The position numbers were made by a program, and so were the translations under genes. The notes under the pieces are model-generated. The model saw nothing but the letters and a program-made list of their open reading frames with translations, was not told the DNA's origin and ran no database searches. From the NCBI GenBank assembly GCA_963791495.1, contig CAWBST010000009.1, positions 414,671-478,670 of the forward strand: a stretch of DNA of 64,000 bases. Direction: 5' to 3'. Positions 1 through 7,717 of the stretch are shown one piece after another (positions within the stretch are counted from its first letter, which is position 1; each line of letters starts with the position of its first letter). The DNA comes from JAMXLO01 sp963791495. Its GTDB lineage: Bacteria; Pseudomonadota; Alphaproteobacteria; Acetobacterales; Acetobacteraceae.

Positions 1-1
1 G

Positions 2-520
2 ATGACGAAGCCGGTGATCGCATCGGTGCAAGGTCACGTGCTCGGCGGCGGATGCGAGCTCGTGATGCTGTGCGATCTGACGATTGCCGCCGACAATGCG
101 ACGTTCGGCGAACCTGAAGTGCGGTTTTCGTCGGTCGGCCCGGCAATCGTGATGCCGATGATCATCGGCTACAAGAAGGCGCGCGAACTGCTCTACTTCG
201 GTGATCAGATCGACGCCCGCACCGCCCTCGACCTCGGCATGATCAATCGCATCGTGCCGCTCGCCGAGTTGCGCAGCGTGAGCCTCGACTACGCAAGGCG
301 CCTGTCGCTGATCTCGCCGGAGGCGCTGTATGCGACGAAGCGCGCGGTCAACCGGGTCGCCGACGCCGCGGGGTTCCGCACCGCGCTCTACGCCGGGCTC
401 GACGTTGTCGGCCCACTCTATGCTACGACCACCGAGCTCGGAGCGCGGTTTCGCGAGATCGCGAAAACCGAGGGCGTGCCGGCCGCGGTAAGGTGGCGCT
501 CGACTCAGTTCGAGAGATAG
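2..520 (+). CDS. Enoyl-CoA hydratase/isomerase (crotonase) family, 5' truncated by window edge
   Basis: This is the C-terminal 172 residues or so of a crotonase-fold protein. The oxyanion-hole segment 'IASVQGHVLGGGCELVM' lies near the start of the visible part, followed by 'ADNATFGEPEVRFS', the usual second half of the CoA/active-site region, and a helical C-terminal trimerisation tail. Family members hydrate or isomerise acyl-CoA thioesters in the cytoplasm. The N-terminal 80-90 residues lie before the window, so substrate class cannot be told. The first ATG at base 2 is probably internal. A gap of about 770 bases without a convincing gene follows. Confidence 0.88.
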   Translation: MTKPVIASVQGHVLGGGCELVMLCDLTIAADNATFGEPEVRFSSVGPAIVMPMIIGYKKARELLYFGDQIDARTALDLGMINRIVPLAELRSVSLDYARRLSLISPEALYATKRAVNRVADAAGFRTALYAGLDVVGPLYATTTELGARFREIAKTEGVPAAVRWRSTQFER

Positions 521-1293
521 ATCGAGCGACGACACAGGATACGGCTGCCCAACCTGTACCCACCAATCATAAGGGCTCCCACCCAAGCACCGCCGTTCAC
601 CATCGAACAGGCACTTGCCGCGTCGCTGCCTGATGAGTGAGCGATCGCCGCGAGACAATCCGTGGCAGGCGGCCTTACGTGTAGCGGCGCACAATGATGA
701 ACCGTTCGGCGCGCAATACAGCACCAGTTTCGACGCACATTACTTGAGACACAGCGCACGCTCGGTGAGACGGACGCGCAATAGATGACTGGCGACGCAC
801 GACCGCCGCAGTCGACCCTGAGCCGATCTTCCGCCTCGCACACATAGCGTCGCCTCGGCTATTTTGGCGTCGGCGTGAACGCCGCCGCGCTCGATGGCGC
901 TACAACGCCCCACCTCGATAATCCATAACGGAGCCCATTGAGTTCTCAAATGCGAGCTTAACTTCGATCGTCCATTAACAAGAGAACGCTCGCTCGCATG
1001 TCCAGATCCAGGAACGCCTGACCGGCCATTTGATAATTGGGCGACGCCCGGGTGACGTGCTGGCCTGCCGCATGGACGTCGTGCACGCAGCGTTCGAGCC
1101 CGCCGCTCGTATACGGAGAGGCGGGGCACTGAGGACTTCTCTTCCGAACCGGGAGACTTCGGTCGTCGTTTCATCCGGTCAGATTAGCGCCCACCTGGCC
1201 GGCTGGCGCCGGACACCCCAGACATCCTCTACGGTCGACAGCCTTGTGACCGCTTTTTGCACGTATCTTCAACTTACCCCTGAAGGAAAATCC
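521..1293. other. Intergenic stretch without a supported gene
   Basis: About 770 bases lie between the crotonase gene and the molybdoenzyme subunit. The open frames here (505-843 and 740-1174 on the minus strand, and an in-frame extension of the downstream gene back to 1030) are rich in Arg, Cys and Ser and match no family I recognise. I see no tRNA, strong hairpin or repeat. Confidence 0.5.
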
Positions 1294-2436
1294 ATGCGCT
1301 TCGGTATCGGACAGCCCGTCCCTCGCAAAGAAGATCCGAGGTTCCTGACCGGACGGGGGCGGTTTGTCGCCGACATTGATCTCGCCCACCAGACCTACGC
1401 GGTCTTTATCCACGCGCCGCACGCCAGCGCCCGCATCCGCGGCATCGACAAAGCCGCCGCCGAGCATGCCCCGGGCGTTCACGCCATCCTGACCGGCGAC
1501 GATTGGGCCGCCGCCGGCCTCGGTTGCCTGGAGACCAGGCTCATGTCCGAAGACGTCGGCGGGCCCAAAGGAATTCGCACCAGCATCTGGCCACTGGCCC
1601 GCGACCGGGTGCGCCATGTCGGGGAGCGTGTCGCCGTCGTCATCGCCGCGACTGAGGCGCAGGCGCGTGACGCGGCCGAAATGGTCGCAATCGACTACGA
1701 TGTCCTGCCCGCCGTCGTCAGTCTGGTGGATGCCCGGCACGCGGATGCGCCGTTGGTGCATGCCGAAGCCCCGGGCAACACCAGTTTCACGATGACCATG
1801 GGCGACACGGACGCGACCGCGCGGGCCTTCGCACGGGCGCGCCACGTCACCAAACTGACGGTCCGCAACAGCAGGCTCACCGCCGTCAGCATGGAGCCGC
1901 GCGGCTGCCTCTCCGATTACGATCCCGGCACCCGCCGTCACACGCTCTACACCAGCACGCAGAACGTGCATGGCGTCCGCACGGCGCTGGCAAACGAGGT
2001 CTTGCACATTCCGCAAAACCGCATCCGCGTGATCGCGCGCGATGTGGGCGGCGGTTTCGGCATGAAAGGCCATACCTATCCCGAGGAAGCCGTCATCACC
2101 TGGGCCGCGCGGCACGTCGGCCGACCGGTCAAGTGGATCCCGTCCCGGACCGAGGCGCTGCTGACCGACTTTCACGGCCGCGACCAGACGGTCGACGCCG
2201 AACTGGCGCTGGACGCGGATGGACGGTTCCTGGCGTTGCGCTGGACCGGGGCGCACAATGCCGGAGCCTACGTCGCCGCCACTGGCGCCTTGCCGATCCT
2301 GGGTGCCATGATGTTGGCGCCTGGCGCATACGACATCCCCGCCGCCGCCGTGACCGGCAGCCTGGTGTTCACCAACACCACGCCGACCAAGCCATATCGC
2401 GGCGCGGGCCGCCCCGAGGCGATTTACATCATTGTG
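1294..2436 (+). pseudogene. Xanthine dehydrogenase family molybdopterin-binding subunit, 3' truncated
   Basis: The N-terminal half (about 380 residues) of a large molybdenum hydroxylase subunit such as CoxL/CutL or xanthine dehydrogenase type; full members are about 770 residues. Visible are the opening 'GQPVPRKEDPRFLTGRG', the a/b hammerhead domain, the start of the Mo-cofactor domain 'ARDVGGGFGMKGHTYPEE', and 'PYRGAGRPEAIYII'. Homology stops abruptly there: the usual continuation (ERLIDEAAR-like) is replaced near 2436 by the reverse-strand toxin-antitoxin island. The start at 1294 follows an AAGGA Shine-Dalgarno; the longer frame from 1030 has no family match. The product would lack half the cofactor domain, so it is surely non-functional. 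No partner FAD or 2Fe-2S subunit gene is seen. Confidence 0.88.
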
Positions 2437-2447
2437 CGCCGCTACAT

Positions 2448-2816
2448 TTACGCGCCCGCCTTCTCCTCCTCCCGCAACGCCCGCTCCACCGCCTCAGGCT
2501 CCCGCGCGATCACCGCCAGATACGCCAACATCGCGCTGTCCGGCTGTGTGCGCCCCTGCTCCAGATCGCGCAGCCGCGCCACGTTGATCCGATACGCTTC
2601 TGCGAACTGACGCTGGCTCAGGCCGGTACGTCCCCGCACCGCCTGCACCCGCCGCGCCAACCGCACGCGCTCCAGCTCGTCATCGGTCAATGGTGGATTG
2701 TCGGGATCAGACTCGGCCGCCGCTGTGATCTCCTCATCTGTCATAGCATCCAGTCGTGCCTGCTCTTCTTTGCTCAAGGATGGCAGATTCTTTGGATCAA
2801 GAGTAAACCGTCGCAT
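2448..2816 (-). CDS. HTH (Xre-type) antitoxin of a BrnT-linked toxin-antitoxin pair
   Basis: A 122-residue protein. The acidic N-terminal part ('SKEEQARLDAMTDEEI') is of the kind that wraps BrnT toxins; the C-terminal half is a helix-turn-helix ('GLSQRQFAEAYRINVARLRDLEQGR'-type, split here into recognition helix INVARLRDLEQG) ending in 'EPEAVERAL'. It should neutralise the upstream toxin and repress the operon. The start at 2816 overlaps the toxin stop by 20 bases, the tight coupling usual for such pairs. The longer frame up to 3011 overlaps the toxin gene and is not credible. It is not the classic ribbon-helix-helix BrnA; this HTH variant is known beside BrnT proteins. Confidence 0.85.
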   Translation of the reverse strand: MRRFTLDPKNLPSLSKEEQARLDAMTDEEITAAAESDPDNPPLTDDELERVRLARRVQAVRGRTGLSQRQFAEAYRINVARLRDLEQGRTQPDSAMLAYLAVIAREPEAVERALREEEKAGA

Positions 2817-3108
2817 ACGCTCTGCGCTCCTTCGCGTTCGATCGACGCACCGATATGATCCGGATAGCGCCTTGGCGCATCGTGTAGACGACCGTGCATA
2901 GCCGTCCGTCGACGCTGCCAATGGCCTTGCGGCGCTGCTCCGCCTCCGCGGCCCGCGAGACATCAAAATCAACCGCCGCTTCATCACGGAACACACGAGC
3001 AGCGAACTCAAACCGCACGCCGTGTTTAGTCAGATTGACGGCCGCCTTCGTGTCATCCCATTCAAATTGTGCCTTGTCACTAATACGGGATTTCCGTATA
3101 GATGTCAA
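2797..3108 (-). CDS. brnT: BrnT family ribonuclease toxin
   Basis: The family core is clear: 'FEWDDTKAAVNLTKHGVRF' at the front, 'EQRRKAIGSVDGRLCTVVYT' in the middle, and the terminal 'IRIISVRRSNAKERRAYA', where BrnT keeps its catalytic Arg/basic residues. BrnT is a RelE-fold RNase that inhibits translation until bound by its antitoxin. The start is uncertain: there is no ATG close to the conserved first strand. I give the nearest accepted start, a TTG at 3108; ATT at 3084 or ATG at 3213 are alternatives. Its frame runs 20 bases into the antitoxin gene. The pair sits exactly at the break in the molybdoenzyme gene. Confidence 0.82.
   Translation of the reverse strand: MTSIRKSRISDKAQFEWDDTKAAVNLTKHGVRFEFAARVFRDEAAVDFDVSRAAEAEQRRKAIGSVDGRLCTVVYTMRQGAIRIISVRRSNAKERRAYATVYS
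3080..3108 (-). promoter_or_regulatory. Probable brnT promoter with overlapping operator palindrome
   Basis: On the minus strand TTGACA (3108-3103) is followed after 17 bases by TATTAG (3085-3080), a good sigma-70 pattern. The spacer and the first bases of the -10 form the perfect palindrome ATACGG-GATTT-CCGTAT (3083-3099 on the plus strand), a natural site for autorepression by the HTH antitoxin. If this promoter is used, the TTG at 3108 cannot be the toxin start, so the two readings compete. Confidence 0.5.
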
Positions 3109-3202
3109 TCGGAACGAGAGGCCGTCGTATGGCAATCGCGTAAACGAAGCGTTGCGGATCCGATGCCCCGTACGCCGCCGCCAGTCTTTTGTGCTAATAA
3201 CC

Positions 3203-3231
3203 TTGACAGTCATGCATACTAACTGCTATCG
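3203..3231 (+). promoter_or_regulatory. Putative promoter of the 3240 gene
   Basis: TTGACA (3203-3208), 17 bases, CTATCG (3226-3231), then the ATG at 3240 only 8 bases further on. The transcript would be nearly leaderless, in keeping with the absence of a Shine-Dalgarno. The second copy of this gene (start 44912, minus strand) has the same arrangement. Confidence 0.45.
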
Positions 3232-3239
3232 TCCCGCCA

Positions 3240-3913
3240 TGGACGCCACGCCTCAGCCTGACCTCCCCACGCTCCCCCGGGATCTGTACTACCTCGCCGT
3301 CCACGCCCTCCGCGGCGCGCTCCCCCCGCCCGTGACCAACTCAGCCGAAGACCGCAGCCGCCGCGACCACGCCATCATCGCCGACGTCGCCTCGCTGCGC
3401 CCCGTCAACACGGCCGAGGTGATCCTCGCCTCGCAGTGCGTCGCCGCAAACGCCCAGGCGCTCGACTGCCTGCGCCTCGCCCGCCTCTACCCGGCGGACG
3501 TTCCGCATGTCCTGAAATGCTCCGCGCAGTCCGCCAGCATGATGCGGCAGTCGCGCGGCGCGCTCGGACAATTGCTGCGCCTGCAGGCCGCACGCGAGAC
3601 GCACAAGCCGGACACCAACACGCGCGATACGGCTGCAGCGAAAGAGGCCCGTGCGGCGCCCACCGCGATTGCCGAACCGCCCGCGCCGCAACCCGCACTC
3701 GAAGACAAGCCCCACAACCTCACCAAGGCCGAGGAATACGCACTCGCCAACCCCAGTAGTGCCGCACTGATCCGTTCGCTCGGCCGCCTGCCGAAAAAAT
3801 TCGACGACGGCACGATGTCACCCGAACTGGTCCACGACATCGTCAACAGCGACAGCCCCATCCTCCAGACACTCGTCAAGAAACCCGCTCACCGCCTCGC
3901 CGCCGCAGCCTGA
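3240..3913 (+). CDS. Unrecognised protein, paralogue of 44253-44912
   Basis: A 224-residue soluble protein with no signal peptide or membrane segment and no family I can name. Its central block 'AQALDCLRLARLYP' followed by 'LKCSAQSASMMRQ', the segment 'IRSLGRLPKKF' and the tail 'SPILQTLVKKPAH' recur in the protein at 44253-44912. The middle (residues about 115-160) is Ala/Pro-rich and probably a flexible linker, with a mostly helical N-terminal half. The ATG at 3240 opens the shared 'MDA(T/P)..P.LP' start; the longer frame from 2894 runs across the promoter. A hairpin and a 33-bp inverted repeat lie just downstream. It lies next to a toxin-antitoxin pair, as does the other copy. I cannot assign a function. 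Confidence 0.75.
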
Positions 3914-3937
3914 GCACCCGAGCATCGTCAGTCATAA

Positions 3938-3957
3938 ATGCCGGCCTTCGCCGGCAT
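3938..3957. repeat. REP-like perfect hairpin
   Basis: ATGCCGGC-CTTC-GCCGGCAT: an 8-bp perfect stem with a 4-base loop, 24 bases after the stop at 3913. The sequence resembles widespread GCCGGC REP elements. Without a T-run it is not a convincing intrinsic terminator, though it could stop or protect the 3' end of the transcript. Confidence 0.7.
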
Positions 3958-3996
3958 GACGAGCCGTTCTGCCGCAGCGGGCACAATAGAAGAAGG

Positions 3997-4119
3997 TTGA
4001 ACCGCAGATGCACGCAGATAAACGCTGATAAGATCAGCGGCAATGCGCCCAAGGCCGGCGCCCCTCGCACTGGTGAGACGGACCTCATCTGCGTTTATCT
4101 GCGTGCATCTGCGGTTGAA
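3997..4119. repeat. 33-bp inverted repeat built of 'CGCAGAT' units
   Basis: The left arm (3997-4029) and right arm (4087-4119) are reverse complements with two mismatches, separated by 57 bases. Each arm consists of about three 10-11-base units of the form CGCAGATnnA. Related units occur at 44126-44165, 46567-46606 and 46686-46722, each time beyond the 3' end of a full or remnant copy of the 3240-type gene. A T-run (CCTTTTTTAC) follows the right arm. Confidence 0.8.
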
Positions 4120-4214
4120 AATCCTTTTTTACTTCTAAAGCTGCGTCGCTCCGTCTCACCCACAGCGAATTGAGACGCTGCCGAGACGCGAGTTCCCTTC
4201 CGCCCGCCATGTAT

Positions 4215-4613
4215 TCAGATCGTCCGGCCCGGCTGGATCAAATCCCAACGGTTCCCGTATAGGTCTCGGAATACGGCCACGACACCATAGGCCTCGTATC
4301 GCGGCGTCTCCTCGAAGACCACACCGCGTCGGACATAAGCCGCGTAGTCTCTTGTGAGATCGTCAGTGTGCAAGAACAGGAACACTCGCCCACCAGTCTG
4401 CGCCCCGACTGCGGCGATTTGGCGGTCTCCCGCAGCCTTGGCCAACAGCAACGCGGTCTGCGGCTGACCTGGGGGGCGCACAACCACCCACCGCTTGTGG
4501 TCGCCCAACGGCGTATCTTCGACGAGCTCGAACCCCAGCCGATCAACGTAGAATTCGATCGCCTCGTCATAGTCGCGCACAACCAGAGCGACCAAAGCGA
4601 TATGCTGAAACAT
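4215..4613 (-). CDS. VOC family protein (glyoxalase/bleomycin-resistance fold)
   Basis: A 132-residue single-domain VOC protein with the two bab-bb-b modules: 'FQHIALVALVVRDYDEAIEFYVDRLGF' at the N-terminus and 'GVVAVFRDLYGNRWDLIQPG' at the end. Metal-ligand positions typical of the fold are present (His near residue 4, Glu near residue 60 not clear). Members include lyases, dioxygenases and resistance proteins, so the substrate is open. AGGAGGAG lies about 12 bases before the ATG at 4613. It stands alone, divergent from the MFS gene at 4805. Confidence 0.85.
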   Translation of the reverse strand: MFQHIALVALVVRDYDEAIEFYVDRLGFELVEDTPLGDHKRWVVVRPPGQPQTALLLAKAAGDRQIAAVGAQTGGRVFLFLHTDDLTRDYAAYVRRGVVFEETPRYEAYGVVAVFRDLYGNRWDLIQPGRTI

Positions 4614-4734
4614 GGTTCGTTCGTCTCCTCCTTGACGCTCCGTGGATCCGGCATCGCCGCAAAGCAGTCACCGGGCAGTCCCATGGACCCCTCCAGCTCA
4701 AGGAGTCGACACATGAATCCTTATCCCGTAGCCG

Positions 4735-4768
4735 GGGGAATAGCTCAGTCAGTCAAATGCGATTCCCC
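4735..4768. other. Leader hairpin upstream of the MFS gene
   Basis: GGGGAAT (4735-4741) can pair with ATTCCCC (4762-4768) across a 20-base loop, 37 bases before the MFS start at 4805. It could influence expression of the transporter, but nothing beyond the pairing supports this. Confidence 0.3.
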
Positions 4769-4804
4769 GATGGTCTGAGGCAAAAGTTACGGGAGGTAGC
4801 ATCC

Positions 4805-6151
4805 ATGGCAGCCACATACGCCTCCGCGACCGAGACGGCACTGGAAGGCCAGCGGCTCGGTGCCTTGCAGATCCGCGTCGCCATCCTGTGTGCACTGGCA
4901 CAGGGCTTCGACGGCTACGACATCAGCGCGATCGGCATGGCCGCGCCGTCGCTGTCGCACGCCTGGAACGTGCCACCGGCGGCGTTCGCAAGCGCCTTCG
5001 TCATGTCGAATGTCGGCGTCATGGTGGGCGCGCTGGCATCGGGTCCCGCCGGCGACCGCCTGGGCCGCAAGCCGGTCATTCTGACCAGCCTGCTGTTCCT
5101 CGGCGTGTTCTCGTTCGCCACCGCGTATGCCGGCTCGATCCCGATGCTGGCATTCCTGCGCTTCATGACCGGCATCGGCATCGGTGCACTGATGCCGTCC
5201 ACCGTCGCCCTGACGTCCGACTACGCGCCGGACCGGCTGCGCGCCACCGTCACCATGTGGGTGTTCGCCGGCAATCCACTGGGCGGGTTCCTCGGTGGCC
5301 AATTGATCGCGGCGCTGCTGCCGATATTCGGCTGGCAGGTGATCTTCCACATCGGCGGCGCACTGCCGCTGCTGCTGTTCCCGGTGCTGCTGCTGTGGCT
5401 GCCGGAGTCGCCGCGCTTCCTGCTGACGCGCGGCAGGCGCTCGCCCGCCGCGCTGCGCATCTTCGCCGACATGGGCATCGATCCCGACGCGGCTGTCGCG
5501 GGTCCTGCGCAGCACGTCGACGTGGCACGCGGCAATCCGATCCGGGCCTTGTTCGCCGACGGATACGCACTGCGCACTGTGCTGTTCTGGATCATGTTCT
5601 TCGCCAGCCTGCTCAGCCTCTACCTGATCGGCTTCTGGCTGCCGACGGTCCTTCACCTGGAGGGATTCTCGCCGGCTCAGGCGGTATTCGCGTCGAGCCT
5701 CTATTCCGCCGGTGGCGCACTCAGTGTGCTGCTACTGGGCCCGCTCGCGACCAGGCTCGGCACGGATCGTGTACTGACGGCCTGCCTGGCGTGCGGGGTC
5801 ATCGTAATCGCGGCTGTGGCGCTGGCAGCTCTGCCGTACCTCGCGCTGCTGGCAACGATCTTCATCATGGGCGTGTGCGTGGTCGGCGGACAGTTGGGTG
5901 CCAACGGATTGTCCGCCGCCAAATACCCGGCCCGCATGCGCACCACCGGCGTCGGCTGGGCGCTGGGCATCGGCCGGCTCGGCGGCATCTTCGGCCCCGG
6001 GCTGGGCGGCTTCCTGCTGGCGCAGGGCTGGCAGGCGCCGCACATCCTGCTGTGCGCCTGCCTCACCGCCGCCATCGCCGCACTCTGCGTCGTGGTGATG
6101 CAACTACCTGCGGCGCAGGTGGAAGACGATCCCATCCCGCGACGGACGTGA
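4805..6151 (+). CDS. MFS transporter, aromatic acid:H+ symporter-like
   Basis: 448 residues with 12 predicted membrane helices. The first helix carries 'FDGYDISAIG', the Asp motif typical of the aromatic acid:proton symporter (AAHS) family, and the loop after helix 2 carries 'GDRLGRKPV', the MFS signature. The segment 'WLPESPRFLLTRGR' precedes the central loop. Such proteins import benzoate-type or other carboxylates using the proton gradient. GGAGG sits about 8 bases before ATG 4805, which fixes the start; the upstream frame start at 4757 lacks one. No catabolic gene is directly coupled, so the substrate is unknown. Confidence 0.88.
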   Translation: MAATYASATETALEGQRLGALQIRVAILCALAQGFDGYDISAIGMAAPSLSHAWNVPPAAFASAFVMSNVGVMVGALASGPAGDRLGRKPVILTSLLFLGVFSFATAYAGSIPMLAFLRFMTGIGIGALMPSTVALTSDYAPDRLRATVTMWVFAGNPLGGFLGGQLIAALLPIFGWQVIFHIGGALPLLLFPVLLLWLPESPRFLLTRGRRSPAALRIFADMGIDPDAAVAGPAQHVDVARGNPIRALFADGYALRTVLFWIMFFASLLSLYLIGFWLPTVLHLEGFSPAQAVFASSLYSAGGALSVLLLGPLATRLGTDRVLTACLACGVIVIAAVALAALPYLALLATIFIMGVCVVGGQLGANGLSAAKYPARMRTTGVGWALGIGRLGGIFGPGLGGFLLAQGWQAPHILLCACLTAAIAALCVVVMQLPAAQVEDDPIPRRT

Positions 6152-6179
6152 CCGACGAGGCCTGAGGCAGTCGCGCTAT

Positions 6180-6491
6180 TCAGCCGACCTTCTGGCCACC
6201 CATCGCCTGCTTGATCAGCCCTACGATGGCCATCAGGACGCCTCCGCCGACACCGCCAGAAACAATCTGGCCGATGATCGAGCCGATATCGAGACCTCCT
6301 GCACCGGCTGCTTCGCCGCCACCGCCAAGGAACTGACCGATGATCTGCGCGCCGACACCACCGCCGATCACACCGGCGATCGTATTTCCGACAACTCCCA
6401 GATCAAACTGCTTCAGTAGCGAGCCGGCAATATTGCCGCCCGCGCCACCGGCAACCAGCTGAATGATCAGCCCGACAATTCCACCCCACAT
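6180..6491 (-). CDS. Small Gly-rich membrane-associated protein
   Basis: 103 residues, strongly rich in Gly, Ile and Ala, with hydrophobic stretches 'MWGGIVGLIIQLV', 'TIAGVIGGGVGAQIIGQFL' and 'IGSIIGQIVSGGVGGGVLMAIVGLI' that look like glycine-zipper membrane segments. Proteins with this 'MWGGIIGLIIQL' opening are common and uncharacterised in proteobacteria, often near stress genes. The start at 6491 has GGGGGAAG just upstream. It follows hsp20 on the same strand, with a perfect hairpin in between. Confidence 0.75.
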   Translation of the reverse strand: MWGGIVGLIIQLVAGGAGGNIAGSLLKQFDLGVVGNTIAGVIGGGVGAQIIGQFLGGGGEAAGAGGLDIGSIIGQIVSGGVGGGVLMAIVGLIKQAMGGQKVG

Positions 6492-6518
6492 GACTTCCCC
6501 CTTTCGTATAACGGTGAT

Positions 6519-6542
6519 CACGGCCCGCTTTCACGGGCCGTG
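6519..6542 (-). terminator. Perfect hairpin after hsp20
   Basis: CACGGCCC (6519-6526) pairs with GGGCCGTG (6535-6542) around an 8-base loop, 16 bases beyond the hsp20 stop. No U-tract follows on the minus strand, so it may be a weak or Rho-assisted terminator or an RNA-processing structure separating hsp20 from the small Gly-rich gene. Confidence 0.45.
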
Positions 6543-6557
6543 ACGGTGAACGCTGCG

Positions 6558-7082
6558 TCAGGCAGCTGCCTTCACCTCGATCTTCTTCTCTGCCTCCTTC
6601 GCCTTCGCTGTCTTCGGCATGCCGATGGTCAGCACACCCTTGGCGAAGTCAGCGGTGATCTTCTCGCGATCAACGCCTTCAGGCAGCGTGAAGCTGCGCT
6701 GGAACGAACCGTAGGAACGCTCGGACAGGTAGAAGTTCTTCTCCTTCTGCTCCTTCTCGGCGCGCTTCTCGCCCTTCAGCGTGAGCGTACCGTCCGACAC
6801 CACGACCTCGATCTCCTTCTCGCTCATGCCCGGCAGTTCCGCCGTCACCTTGTAGCCGGCCTCGTCCTCGGTGATGTCCACCGCCGGCGTCGGCATGGTG
6901 AACGCACTCTCGTAGCGGGCCGTCGGCTCCATATCGAACATGCGCCGCAGTGACGGCATCCCCCAGCCGCCCGCGAACCGGTCGAACAGCCGGTCCATCT
7001 CGGTGCGGAAGGAACGCCAGGATTCGGGTGCTCCGGCTGGCACAGGAGCGGTCTTCTTCACTTCGACAGGTGTATTCGCCAT
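6558..7082 (-). CDS. Hsp20/alpha-crystallin small heat-shock protein
   Basis: 174 residues. The alpha-crystallin domain spans about residues 66-160, from 'PAVDITEDEAGYKVTAELPG' to the diagnostic 'FAKGVLTIGMPK', with a charged loop ('KRAEKEQKEKNF') and a short Lys/Ala tail. It binds unfolding proteins and keeps them soluble without ATP. GGAGA lies 8 bases before the ATG. A perfect FNR/FixK-type box (7159-7172) lies 77 bases upstream, suggesting induction at low oxygen in addition to stress. It forms a stress block with the genes on either side. Confidence 0.95.
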   Translation of the reverse strand: MANTPVEVKKTAPVPAGAPESWRSFRTEMDRLFDRFAGGWGMPSLRRMFDMEPTARYESAFTMPTPAVDITEDEAGYKVTAELPGMSEKEIEVVVSDGTLTLKGEKRAEKEQKEKNFYLSERSYGSFQRSFTLPEGVDREKITADFAKGVLTIGMPKTAKAKEAEKKIEVKAAA

Positions 7083-7158
7083 TGGATGTTCTCCAATCTT
7101 GAGTTTGGAAGTCTGCCTTCCCGACGGCGCACGTTGTCAGCCGTGGCGTGACGCCGCA

Positions 7159-7172
7159 TTGATGCAGATCAA
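7159..7172. promoter_or_regulatory. FNR/FixK-type box upstream of hsp20
   Basis: TTGATGCAGATCAA matches the FNR consensus TTGAT-N4-ATCAA exactly. It lies 77 bases before the hsp20 start and overlaps the 3' end of the upstream gene. Activation by an FNR, FixK or Dnr-type regulator at low oxygen is the likely role. Confidence 0.65.
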
Positions 7173-7636
7173 ACAGGCGGACGCCGCGCCGGACTGACCC
7201 ATTCACGAACGTGTGGCCACAGCTCGTGATCCGGTGTCTTCACCAGATCCTTCTCGAGCGCGCCGACCAGCTTCACCTGCGTCGCGGCGTCGAGTGCCTC
7301 GCGCAGTTCATGCAGTGCGCGCGGCGGCGCCACGATCAGCAGTTCGTCGAACTCATTGCGTCCCGACGCCGCGTTGAGCTGCTCGCCGACCAGCCGTACG
7401 AACTTCTCCATCTCCATCGCGTGCAGATCGTGCCGTGGGCCGACTCCATGCCGCGCTGTCGAACCACTCTCGAACGACCGGCCGGGCCGATCGGAGCCGA
7501 TGTCGCGCGACCGCAGGTGGGCAGACGTGGAGTCGAGCGAGCCGATCGTTCGCAGCACATTGTCAGCATCCGGCTGGACGAAGCGCGCGTGCTCGCCGTC
7601 GGCGATGGCGATGCGTAGGGTCACTGGTCTTGCCAT
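7169..7636 (-). CDS. Host attachment-like protein (AtsE family)
   Basis: 155 residues. The opening 'LRIAIADGEHARFVQPD' and the closing 'FDELLIVAPPRALHELREALDAAT...LVGALEKDLVKTPDHELWPHV' match the host-attachment family (PF10116), a cytoplasmic protein distantly like release-factor eRF1 domains and first linked to Agrobacterium attachment. The biochemical role is not established; the genes often sit with hsp20 and oxygen-limitation genes in alphaproteobacteria, as here. A near-perfect FNR-type box lies 53 bases upstream (7689-7702). The ATG at 7636 is preceded by AAGGAGGTGCC. Confidence 0.82.
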   Translation of the reverse strand: MARPVTLRIAIADGEHARFVQPDADNVLRTIGSLDSTSAHLRSRDIGSDRPGRSFESGSTARHGVGPRHDLHAMEMEKFVRLVGEQLNAASGRNEFDELLIVAPPRALHELREALDAATQVKLVGALEKDLVKTPDHELWPHVREWVSPARRPPV

Positions 7637-7688
7637 GATGGCACCTCCTTGGTGGAGGCCATGCTGCGCCGCTCCGAGCCGCCGCGCT

Positions 7689-7702
7689 TTGATCTGGATC
7701 AG
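7689..7702. promoter_or_regulatory. FNR/FixK-type box upstream of the host-attachment-like gene
   Basis: TTGATCTGGATCAG differs from TTGAT-N4-ATCAA only in the last base. It is centred about 60 bases before the start at 7636, a normal position for class II activation, and repeats the pattern seen before hsp20. Confidence 0.6.
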
Positions 7703-7717
7703 CGATCCATCGAACCC

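Noticed and set aside
1030..1293. Extension of the molybdoenzyme gene upstream to 1030
   Set aside because: The extra 88 residues lack family similarity; the conserved start at 1294 has a proper ribosome site.
4736..4770. tRNA-like string GGGGGAATAGCTCAGTCAG
   Set aside because: Only a D-arm-like stretch is present; there is no anticodon stem, T-arm or CCA. The bases form a simple hairpin.
4787..5656. A 289-residue minus-strand ORF opposite the MFS gene, rich in Gln, Arg and His
   Set aside because: A shadow of the GC-rich transporter coding strand; similar long shadows exist opposite most genes here.
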